Positions 53,689 through 61,237 of a DNA stretch of 64,000 bases are shown piece by piece; the first letter of the stretch is position 1; every line of letters begins with the position of its first letter. The stretch is taken from assembly GCA_012267415.1 (NCBI GenBank), contig JAAXGN010000153.1, positions 84,751 through 148,750 of the forward strand, in the 5' to 3' direction. The stretch comes from Candidatus Poribacteria bacterium (lineage in GTDB: Bacteria; Poribacteria; WGA-4E; WGA-3G). Under the pieces are notes generated by a model, which ran no database searches, was not told the origin of the DNA, and saw only the letters and a program-made list of their open reading frames with translations. Position numbers and translations under genes: made by a program.

Positions 53689-55125
53689 ATGCTGAAATAT
53701 TCATCACAAAATTGCCTAAAAAATAAGCATATTCTACTTGGCTGTATCGTCATCATCGGTGCGTTTCTTAGGTTTTGGCAATTGGGTGAATGGAGTTTTT
53801 GGATTGATGAGGTGCTGACGGTTCTTGATGCGGAAGAATTCTCACTTACCAATTCACCGATCAATCCAATTCCGTATATCGCAGCGAAGTTCTCTGCTTA
53901 TGTTGGTGAGAGGTTATCATATTTCACGCATGCACCTGTTGAGTGGCAGAACCGTCTTATCTTCTGTGTTGCGGGTATCCTGTCTATACCGATAGTCTAT
54001 AGTTTAGGTCAAACGCTATATGACAGTAGGGTCGGACTATTTGCTGCGGTATATGTAGCATTATCCAGTTGGCATCTATTTTGGTCACAAAATGTGCGTT
54101 CTTATGTCTTCACCTTTATGTTTGCAGTGTTGACTGCTCTGCTTTTCTACCGATCCTTTGAGAAAGACTCAACAATTTTAACGATTGGTGCGCTTTTTTC
54201 CTGTATCTGCCTTATTCTATCACATCTGCTGGCAGCTGCTATTGTGCCAACGTTGGCAGTTTTTGCTGTTTTCCAATTGTTAGAAAAACGCAGTAGAAAA
54301 CGGTGGATTAACCTCTTTATATTCTTTATACCATTTGCATTACCTGTGTTAATGCTTGTGCTACCTCAGATACGCAACTATATATCATCTGGTTGGGGGC
54401 ACAACGAGTGGGGACGTAGTCCACTCTATATTGTCTTGACTATCGGGCAAGGGGTTAGCATTCCGATAGTTGTTGCAGCTGCTTTCGGTGCTTTCGTGAA
54501 ACCCCTGGAGCGTCCTACGCTTTTTCTTATTTGCTTTGCGGGTGTACCATTAGTGCTGATGTTGATTGCCTCACAGTTACAGAACGTTGCAGGCTACTAT
54601 CTGTTCTGGACTACCCCCGCTTATTTTATCCTTGCAGCAGTTGCGTGTGAACATCTCTGGAAGAGTATAAAACCGATGGGGACATCATTACATACTGGCG
54701 GATTGCTGCGACTCCTCGTTCCGTGTGTGATAATAATGACATTGCTTGCACAGGATTATCTCTACTTTCGGATTGAAAATGGAGGTAGACCGAAATGGCG
54801 AGAGACCTTTGAAATCATACAAGCAGAACGAGAACCTACTGACCAACTGATCGTTTCAGAACCAGAAATGGCGCGGTTCTATATGCCGACAATTATGGCG
54901 ACTGACATAGACGAGTTGGTAAAGAATAGTGTGGGGTTTGAGAGAGAATGGGAAGACTCAGGCAAGCATAGATTGTGGTGTATCGTTGACGTGGCAAGTT
55001 TCAATGTCTTTGATGCGGATATGCGTGTTCGCACATGGATACGTCAACGTGGACATATTGTAGCATCGTTACCAGCGTTCTCACGTGCAAAAGACAGAAC
55101 GATTCATATTTATCTTGTAGAGTAG
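53689..55125 (+). CDS. GT39-type membrane glycosyltransferase
   Basis: 478 residues with about ten hydrophobic helices. The N-terminal loop carries FWIDEVLTVLDA (D40-E41), the acidic pair of GT39/ArnT/PMT-type enzymes that use polyprenyl-phosphate sugar donors, followed by an NRLIFCVAGILSIPIVYSLG helix and the family's LSSWHLFWSQNVRSYVF. It ends in a small soluble domain. It probably transfers a sugar to a protein or lipid on the outer face of the inner membrane. It sits between two paralogous barrel genes that are on the opposite strand. Confidence 0.85.
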   Translation: MLKYSSQNCLKNKHILLGCIVIIGAFLRFWQLGEWSFWIDEVLTVLDAEEFSLTNSPINPIPYIAAKFSAYVGERLSYFTHAPVEWQNRLIFCVAGILSIPIVYSLGQTLYDSRVGLFAAVYVALSSWHLFWSQNVRSYVFTFMFAVLTALLFYRSFEKDSTILTIGALFSCICLILSHLLAAAIVPTLAVFAVFQLLEKRSRKRWINLFIFFIPFALPVLMLVLPQIRNYISSGWGHNEWGRSPLYIVLTIGQGVSIPIVVAAAFGAFVKPLERPTLFLICFAGVPLVLMLIASQLQNVAGYYLFWTTPAYFILAAVACEHLWKSIKPMGTSLHTGGLLRLLVPCVIIMTLLAQDYLYFRIENGGRPKWRETFEIIQAEREPTDQLIVSEPEMARFYMPTIMATDIDELVKNSVGFEREWEDSGKHRLWCIVDVASFNVFDADMRVRTWIRQRGHIVASLPAFSRAKDRTIHIYLVE

Positions 55126-55130
55126 AGAGT

Positions 55131-55153
55131 AGGCGCAGTATTAAACCGCGCCT
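55131..55153. terminator. short hairpin terminator between convergent genes
   Basis: AGGCGC (55131-55136) pairs with GCGCCT (55148-55153), with T-run following on plus. Lies between the glycosyltransferase and second barrel gene stops. Confidence 0.6.
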
Positions 55154-55167
55154 TTAGTTAGTTCCTT

Positions 55168-55920
55168 TTACCAGAAACGCATGAAATTCATCCTACCAGT
55201 GAGTCCTGAATCTCCATCGACTTTTTTAGTTTCATACCCGACATATATGCCAAGTGTATTTGCTTTACCATAGCCGATGTTAATCCGTCCACCAAGATTT
55301 AATTTAAGTGGCTTATCCAACGGATCAGCAAAAACGAATACTGTTTCAAACTGAGGACCAATAGCAATGGTTTCATTTAGTGAATATGTGAGATAACTTC
55401 GGTTGTATAGTTCATTACTTCTTGTATCATCAAACACTGTAGAAACTGTCGCGATTGTCCAGTGGAAAAAGGTGATGTTAGGTGCATTCAGAAACGCAAA
55501 TATTTGTGGAAATAACGAATCTGGACCATCTTCTCCGGTATAATCAAATCCAATACCTACCATCGGCTGCAATGCTAACGATAAACTATCAGAAGATACC
55601 ACAGGAACTGTCACGCCAAGGTCAAATTCACCTAAGTATCTGTGACGATGACTACCATCTTCAAAATTGAAATCGTGTTTTTCGTTGATATATAGGGTGG
55701 AAGCGATCGAAATCCCGCCAATCGGATGACTTGCTCCAATCAAAAAATAGCTGCCTAAACTATCAATATCAATCTGGAACCATCCTGAAACACCGGGTTT
55801 TTCTTCTGACATTTCACCTTCAGATTCATGAGCATCTGCAAGAATAGATGATGGACCAATAATGGATAAAATACCGATCATGAGAAGGGTAACGACTAAA
55901 TGTAATGCATTCGTTTTCAT
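55168..55920 (-). CDS. outer-membrane-like beta-barrel protein, copy 2
   Basis: 250 residues, signal peptide VTLLMIGILSIIGPSSILADA, acidic Glu linker, then strands matching copy 1 (SGWFQIDIDSLGSYFLIGA, SLALQPMVGIGFDY and the final TGRMNFMRFW). Both copies end in an aromatic residue. Start ATG 55920 with GGAG upstream on minus. Separated from its paralogue by the oppositely oriented glycosyltransferase gene, suggesting insertion between tandem duplicates. Confidence 0.75.
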   Translation of the reverse strand: MKTNALHLVVTLLMIGILSIIGPSSILADAHESEGEMSEEKPGVSGWFQIDIDSLGSYFLIGASHPIGGISIASTLYINEKHDFNFEDGSHRHRYLGEFDLGVTVPVVSSDSLSLALQPMVGIGFDYTGEDGPDSLFPQIFAFLNAPNITFFHWTIATVSTVFDDTRSNELYNRSYLTYSLNETIAIGPQFETVFVFADPLDKPLKLNLGGRINIGYGKANTLGIYVGYETKKVDGDSGLTGRMNFMRFW

Positions 55921-56077
55921 AATGTCTCCTTAGGATGTACTAATTTGAAATAGCACTTGTGTGCAAACTTGTAGCGAATCGGGTAGTAAACTGTTCAATC
56001 AACAGTGAAGCAGACCAGAGCATAATCTGCTTAACACTGTTGATGTATACAAGTATATCCTATTTTTCAGATTGATT

Positions 56078-56803
56078 TCAAGGGTTTTGACTCTTCTCAA
56101 CCTGTTCCATGAGATGTGCAAGTTTTTGCTTATCCTTCACACCCTTTGACGCTTCTACACCAGAGCATAGGTCAATCCCGTAAGGAGCGATAGTTTCAAT
56201 TACAGATTTAACGTTGTCTGGACGGATGCCCCCCGCAAAAAACACTGGTAACGGACTTTCTGCGATCAGTTCAGCCGCTACGTTCCAATCACATGTCTTG
56301 CCAGTGCCACCATACCGTGGTGGATCAACGCTAATATCAGCAGAATCAAATAAGAGAAAATCAGCTCCAGCATCACAGTATGCCTGTATCTGTTCACGGA
56401 CTGCGGGGATGTCTACCCCCTTTTTAAAGTTGGCAGGGTTTCCTGCTGGTAAGTAGACAGACTTCCACAACTGGCATGTCACGAGATGCCTGAGTTCTTC
56501 TACCTGTTGTGGTGTCTCCGTTCCAAGCAGTTGAACTGCAAAAGGTCTTATCTCTGATACCGCTTCATGTATATCAGATGTTGTTCTATTGTATAGCAGC
56601 AATACGGTCGGAATAGGACTTGTGCTTGCGATTTCCACGGCTTGGCTTGTGCTTAACGAACGTTCTGAGGCTGCGACATCAACGAGTATACCAGAATAAT
56701 CTGCACCCGCATCCGCGGCGAGACAAGCATCGTGTATAGATGTTGTTCCACAGATTTTAACTTTGCAGGACTGTTTTGAACTATTGGATTTGAGACTATT
56801 CAT
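56078..56803 (-). CDS. trpF: phosphoribosylanthranilate isomerase
   Basis: Amadori rearrangement step of tryptophan biosynthesis. 241 residues, (beta/alpha)8 barrel. Catalytic Cys is C18 in VKICGTTSIHDA and catalytic Asp D153 in LLFDSADISVD; the phosphate sites are RYGGTGKTCDW and VFFAGGIRPDNV. It is the only trp gene in the window; no trpE, trpD, trpC, trpB or trpA adjoins. GGGAG precedes the start. Somewhat longer than the usual about 200-210 residues, because of an N-terminal extension of about 14 residues and longer C-terminus. Confidence 0.9.
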   Translation of the reverse strand: MNSLKSNSSKQSCKVKICGTTSIHDACLAADAGADYSGILVDVAASERSLSTSQAVEIASTSPIPTVLLLYNRTTSDIHEAVSEIRPFAVQLLGTETPQQVEELRHLVTCQLWKSVYLPAGNPANFKKGVDIPAVREQIQAYCDAGADFLLFDSADISVDPPRYGGTGKTCDWNVAAELIAESPLPVFFAGGIRPDNVKSVIETIAPYGIDLCSGVEASKGVKDKQKLAHLMEQVEKSQNP

Positions 56804-56901
56804 ATCTTCTCCCGTTTATCGAAAACCTTTCCGTTTTGCTGGTAATAATTATTCAAATTCATTCGGTAACCCTCTTTTAGCGAAACCAATAACGTATTTA
56901 C

Positions 56902-57264
56902 TTACACGTCACAAAAAACTGTCTGCCTGTCTGCAGCAGAGTAACAGATAATCATTGTAACAGGTTGCCATCCGGTATTCACAGCATTATGTTTGACGTT
57001 GCGTGGAATTCGCAACATCATCCCAGGTTTGAGTGGAATGGTTTCGTCTCCTAACTTATGGTCGCACTCACCTGAAAGGACATAGATTAACTCCTCACAG
57101 TTCGGATGGTAGTGGGTGGGGTTGCCTTCCCCTGCGTTAATGTAGACAACACCGAATGTCATTTCTGCGTCTGGATCAATTTGGTCATTGCATAACCACT
57201 TAATCGCACCCCACGGAAAATCAAGAGCTCCCGCTTCGTTACTATTTGTTAAGGTTATTTCCAT
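56902..57264 (-). CDS. cupin-domain protein
   Basis: 120 residues from ATG 57264, AAGGAG upstream; the ORF extends to 57297 but overlaps the preceding gene's stop. Cupin motif 1 is GEGNPTHYHPNCEELIYVLSG (His-x-His and Glu) and motif 2 is PGMMLRIPRNVKHNAVNTG. Metal-binding beta barrel; may be an isomerase, dioxygenase or binding protein. Downstream of a metallophosphoesterase and upstream of trpF on the same strand. Confidence 0.85.
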   Translation of the reverse strand: MEITLTNSNEAGALDFPWGAIKWLCNDQIDPDAEMTFGVVYINAGEGNPTHYHPNCEELIYVLSGECDHKLGDETIPLKPGMMLRIPRNVKHNAVNTGWQPVTMIICYSAADRQTVFCDV

Positions 57265-57289
57265 TTTTTCTCCTTTACTGTTTATATTC

Positions 57290-58135
57290 TCAATCATGCG
57301 CTATAGTGAAACAGGTCAAACGGTTCTGAACAAATGTCTCTAAACCTTCGGATGGGTGTTCGTGGAAGTATCCGATAGGGGCACATATCGCTCTTACATG
57401 ATCGATCTGCTGATTGACAGGATAGTGTATATGTCCAAAAAGCACGTGTGATACAAGTGGTTCTTGTAGACTAATGTTACCAAGACCGACACTGCCGTAA
57501 AACGCTCGAAAATAGTCCCACGGCAGTTCATTACGATAGCGAATACACTCGCGAAAGGGCACATGATGGGTGACAACAATAATACGTTCTACATCGCTTC
57601 TGATCGAACTGATCTGTTGACTGAGTTCTTCTTCAAAACGTTGTGAAACTTCAGGGTCCGTTCCTGACCAGATAACGTAACGCTTATCACTCCAAACTGC
57701 TCCCATCAACTGTTTTTCAGCATACTGTTCTTGCGTAAAATCATACTTGTCAGAAGCATAAGTATAGTCATACCAACCGATGGTACCGCAGAAACCAACA
57801 CTGTCTATAATTTGCGGGCTCTCATTGAGAGGGTGGAACCCATGATCGCGACATATTTCTGAAATCACCCTGCATTTCTGTGCACTTGTCATGTTTCCTT
57901 CTTTATTCACCCAGATATCATGATTGCCGGGAACAAAAAACTTCCTGCAGGTTAGTTTCGCTTCGGCAAATTCACCAAGGATTTCATAAAAATCGGTTAA
58001 CTTGGGTGTTATATCACCTGCAAGCACGAAAACATCAAGATTGGCTGTTTTGATGGCATCAATGAGAATTGGTATAATTGCTCTGTTCGCTTCGGTTGCA
58101 TCTGTATGTAGGTCAGAAATCAGTCCAATTTTCAT
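57290..58135 (-). CDS. metallophosphoesterase (calcineurin-like)
   Basis: 281 residues. Metal-binding motifs: D8-x-H10 (GLISDLHTDA), D41 (VLAGDITP), N71-H72-D (VPGNHDIWVN), VVTHHVPF and the final GHIHYP. The family cleaves phosphoesters or cyclic nucleotides. It starts 15 bp after the stop of the PDZ/HEAT lipoprotein gene, so probably in one transcript with it. Confidence 0.88.
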   Translation of the reverse strand: MKIGLISDLHTDATEANRAIIPILIDAIKTANLDVFVLAGDITPKLTDFYEILGEFAEAKLTCRKFFVPGNHDIWVNKEGNMTSAQKCRVISEICRDHGFHPLNESPQIIDSVGFCGTIGWYDYTYASDKYDFTQEQYAEKQLMGAVWSDKRYVIWSGTDPEVSQRFEEELSQQISSIRSDVERIIVVTHHVPFRECIRYRNELPWDYFRAFYGSVGLGNISLQEPLVSHVLFGHIHYPVNQQIDHVRAICAPIGYFHEHPSEGLETFVQNRLTCFTIAHD

Positions 58136-58150
58136 TATACCAGAATAGGG

Positions 58151-59590
58151 TTACTGAGCAGGGATTGTTAAGCTGCTAAATACCTCGTCAAGAAAGATAC
58201 GGATAGCAGAATCATCCTCTTGAAATCGATCTCTTTGTCGTTCAAGTGCACTCAGGGAAGGTTCATCTCCAATCTTTGCAATTGCGTCAACGAGGGTTAA
58301 TTGTATCGCTGGGTCCTCTGTGGTCTCCAATGCGTTAATTAAAAAGTCGCGTGTCTGTATACCGCCGATCCTACCGAGTGCAGAAGCGGCTATGTCTTTA
58401 GCAGCCGCGTCGGCTTCATTAAACGCAGCAATGAGTGCATCAATGGCAGGTTCACCGATGAGACTCAACGCCAAACCTGCTTGGAAACGTATACCCGGTA
58501 TCTCATTTTGGTCTCTTAGAACCTTTACCAGCGGTTCAATTGAAGAAACAGGTTTAAGTGTACCGAGCATTGAAAGGCATGCTCTACGAATTTCTTGTTC
58601 CGGTTCTGTATCTAAATGGATATATTTTTCAGCAAGCTCAACAAGCGGACCGGCACTTACTTTCTGGTGTAAAGACGCTGATCGGTGACGAAACTGAATG
58701 CCGAATGGTGCTTCAAGTGTCGCTGTGTTTGCTTTGAGATCAACAAGCAGCAATCCAAGTATTTCAGCAGATTCCCGTTGTCGGACATCAAGCGTGTCCG
58801 CAGGAAGTTGATTTACATCTTCCTCCTGAAACTTTTGGAAGAGTGGATTAAGTTCGCTTAAAGCGACAAGTCGTTCTAAACTACGTGCTGCGGCTTTACG
58901 TAGCGCAAGTTCTCGGTTATTTTGAAGGATATCAATCAATGCATCCACAGCGCGGGCATCACCCAAATTCCCAAGAGCCGTCACAGATGCGATTTTCACA
59001 CCGATGAGTTCTGTGGTCCGCAACGTTATGCTGGAATTCGTTTCTGCGAATTCATTGACACTCTTCTTGTAGTCATTTAAACTAAATATCTTTCGTTCAT
59101 CAACTATTTTTTCAATTACATCACCGATCTGTATATCATCACTGTTTGCTGCAGGCGTGCCAGGTGTTATCTGTTTTATTCGGACGGTGCCATTACCTTC
59201 TACCTGTAATCCGACTTTATCCCCCAATTTACGAGTTGCTATACGGAGTGGCTCTTTACCTTTGATGTATAACAGCATATTGCTGTCATGTTTCATTGCC
59301 TTTTTAACAGCCCGTGCGTATTCTTGTTCGTTCTGAATAGTATATTCACCGATTATGTAGGAAATAAGTTCACCCGTAGAAAGTTGCGCTTTATCAGCAG
59401 GACCGTTGGGTCTGATGCTGTTTATAACAACGCCACTTGTTGACCATCGGTTATCAAGGTCACTGTCAAGTCGCTTCACTTCCATTTGCATGTGTTCATC
59501 GTAATAACGGTTGTCACAACCGGTTGCCAAGACAACTGTGATAAGTATGAAAACAGTGAGTGCACTTCTAAATATTAACTGACTAAACAT
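58151..59590 (-). CDS. lipoprotein with two PDZ domains and HEAT repeats
   Basis: 479 residues from ATG 59590 (TTG one codon earlier also open), GAGG upstream. Lipobox LATGC with C25 as the lipidated residue. Two PDZ-like domains (about 30-110 and 120-195: GVVINSIRPNGPADKAQ and GTVRIKQITPGTPAANSD) precede a HEAT/armadillo array from about 200 to the end with repeating GDARAVDALIDIL, GEPAIDALIAAF and GIQTRDFLINAL units. No protease domain. Likely an envelope scaffold or adaptor. Eight bases downstream of the other HEAT lipoprotein gene. Confidence 0.83.
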   Translation of the reverse strand: MFSQLIFRSALTVFILITVVLATGCDNRYYDEHMQMEVKRLDSDLDNRWSTSGVVINSIRPNGPADKAQLSTGELISYIIGEYTIQNEQEYARAVKKAMKHDSNMLLYIKGKEPLRIATRKLGDKVGLQVEGNGTVRIKQITPGTPAANSDDIQIGDVIEKIVDERKIFSLNDYKKSVNEFAETNSSITLRTTELIGVKIASVTALGNLGDARAVDALIDILQNNRELALRKAAARSLERLVALSELNPLFQKFQEEDVNQLPADTLDVRQRESAEILGLLLVDLKANTATLEAPFGIQFRHRSASLHQKVSAGPLVELAEKYIHLDTEPEQEIRRACLSMLGTLKPVSSIEPLVKVLRDQNEIPGIRFQAGLALSLIGEPAIDALIAAFNEADAAAKDIAASALGRIGGIQTRDFLINALETTEDPAIQLTLVDAIAKIGDEPSLSALERQRDRFQEDDSAIRIFLDEVFSSLTIPAQ

Positions 59591-59600
59591 CAATATTCCT

Positions 59601-60488
59601 CTAATTTGCTAACTTAACAACGACTTCGCGGCTACTCTTCTCTTTTAGTGCGTCCAAGAGTGGCTGTACTGCCTTTTCATCACCGAGTGTTGACAGTGCA
59701 CGGATCGCATCAACTCGCAACGATGAGCCTTTGTTCTGCGTAATCTTTACAAGCTCAGGCACGGCTTTTCCACCGATTTTGCCAAGAGCAGCGACTGCTA
59801 ACTGACGCACTTCCGGGACCTCTCTATCCGCTTCTCTTCTTGCAGAACCCGATTCAATAAGTTCCGCAAGGGCAGGAATAGCTGCTTCGCTTCCTATTTC
59901 ACCAAGTGCTTTTACAGCGTTCAATCGGGTCCCCATCTGTTTGTGATTTAGCAGATCAATGAGAAGTGGCACCATTGTTGATGGATTCGTTTTACCTATG
60001 TTTGCCATAACCCAATGTGCATCATGTCTATCCCGATTGTCCTTGGATTTAATTGCTTTCTGTAATTGCTTGATAAGCTGTTTACGTCCACCTTTCTGCG
60101 AAATTAGGGTAAGTGCTTCCAGTGCAGCGTTCTGTACATTGACATCGTCATCTCTGAGGGTATCAAAAACGAGGATCTCAAGGTATTCCCGTGGTTCCTG
60201 CTGATACGCTTTATAGAAATGCTGTCCTCTTTGTGCAATGGATGCCTGATGCCATTCAGGTTGATTCGCCTCATAGAACTCTTGCGAATTATAGAACCCA
60301 AGCAGATAGTGTGCTTCAGCGTTATCTTGTTCCTGTTCAATAGCCAATTTAAATTCTCGGACAGCGCGTTCCTCTTTCCGTCTTTTGTCCGATTTGATGA
60401 GTTCTTTGCCTTTTGCCAAGTGCTCGTTTTGGTTGCCGCATCCAATTATGAAAAACGCAAGTCCGATTAGAAGAAAAAACTTTTTCAT
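59601..60488 (-). CDS. lipoprotein with TPR and HEAT repeats
   Basis: 295 residues, lipobox FIIGC with C17. Residues about 25-80 resemble a TPR unit (AVREFKLAIEQEQDNAEAHYLLG), then HEAT repeats from about 110 (VQNAALEALTLI, GTRLNAVKALGEIGSEAAIPAL and VRQLAVAALGKIGGKAVPELVK). It precedes the PDZ/HEAT lipoprotein by 10 bp, so the two probably act together in the envelope. Confidence 0.82.
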   Translation of the reverse strand: MKKFFLLIGLAFFIIGCGNQNEHLAKGKELIKSDKRRKEERAVREFKLAIEQEQDNAEAHYLLGFYNSQEFYEANQPEWHQASIAQRGQHFYKAYQQEPREYLEILVFDTLRDDDVNVQNAALEALTLISQKGGRKQLIKQLQKAIKSKDNRDRHDAHWVMANIGKTNPSTMVPLLIDLLNHKQMGTRLNAVKALGEIGSEAAIPALAELIESGSARREADREVPEVRQLAVAALGKIGGKAVPELVKITQNKGSSLRVDAIRALSTLGDEKAVQPLLDALKEKSSREVVVKLAN

Positions 60489-60509
60489 GTATTAGTTCTC
60501 ATCAGGGAC

Positions 60510-60565
60510 GGCACACGGCGTGTGCCTACTACTATGCAGAGGGACGGCACACGGCGTGTGCCTAC
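60510..60565 (-). repeat. two tandem REP-like hairpins
   Basis: Two copies of GGCACAC/GTGTGCC followed by CTAC (60510-60529 and 60546-60565) 36 bp apart, in the same orientation. Same family as 16783-16802. Confidence 0.78.
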
Positions 60566-60569
60566 TACT

Positions 60570-61130
60570 TTACGATTGACCTGTCTGACTAAAAAGTTCA
60601 GGTTGGGGTGCTTCAGATCCCTCTGTCTCCCCTTCCTTTTGCTCAGCATCTTCCTCAGGTTCTTCAACATCTGTTGGTGTTTCAGCAGTGATGGTCTTTT
60701 GAAGTGTGACAATCGGTTTTTCTGTGAAACCCCAATCCTTGTATCGTTGAATGACAGGGTTTTCATCAGAAGACAGTTCAATTTCAAGGGTTTCCATACC
60801 CTTTTCTGCTGCGGTAGCTTCAGCTGCTGCGATAAGATTATCAGCAACACCCAATTGGCGAAAGGGTCCAGCGACAGCCAGCTCACTGACCTGTCCAACA
60901 TTTGTATTTAATGGATGCTGTTCTACCGAGATATGTCCGATAGCGTGTCCACTTGATTCAGCAACAAGTCGAGTTTTCTGACTATCTTCAGCCAGATCCG
61001 CCTTCAGATTGTCAGTTACCTCCTCCTTTGTTTTATCGGAAAAACAGTATGCCTGCAAGTTACTTGCATCATCTTCCTTAGCTTCTCGAACAGATAATGT
61101 TCCTTTAAAGTCAAAGTCTTTGTTTGCCAT
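60570..61130 (-). CDS. GNAT-family acetyltransferase with acidic tail
   Basis: 186 residues, AGGAGG before the start. The acetyl-CoA binding segment is QVSELAVAGPFRQLGVADNLI (R-x-x-G-x-A pattern) and is followed by the usual strand-helix. The last about 45 residues are a Glu/Pro-rich tail (PEEDAEQKEGETEGSEA) outside the domain. Substrate unknown; could modify an amino acid, antibiotic or protein. Confidence 0.78.
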   Translation of the reverse strand: MANKDFDFKGTLSVREAKEDDASNLQAYCFSDKTKEEVTDNLKADLAEDSQKTRLVAESSGHAIGHISVEQHPLNTNVGQVSELAVAGPFRQLGVADNLIAAAEATAAEKGMETLEIELSSDENPVIQRYKDWGFTEKPIVTLQKTITAETPTDVEEPEEDAEQKEGETEGSEAPQPELFSQTGQS

Positions 61131-61158
61131 TTTTTCTCCTCCTTCAACAGTTTATATC

Positions 61159-61223
61159 GGTGCGATATGGAAATCGCACCTACCGTTATGAATCGCACTG
61201 TGCGATATGGAAATCGGACCTAC
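61159..61223 (-). repeat. two tandem REP-like hairpins
   Basis: GGTGCGAT/ATCGCACC with CTAC (61159-61183) and GTGCGAT/ATCGGAC with CTAC (61200-61223), 40 bp apart. The second copy has one stem mismatch. Same family as the right end of 30463-30587. Confidence 0.75.
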
Positions 61224-61237
61224 CGTTATGAATTGCG

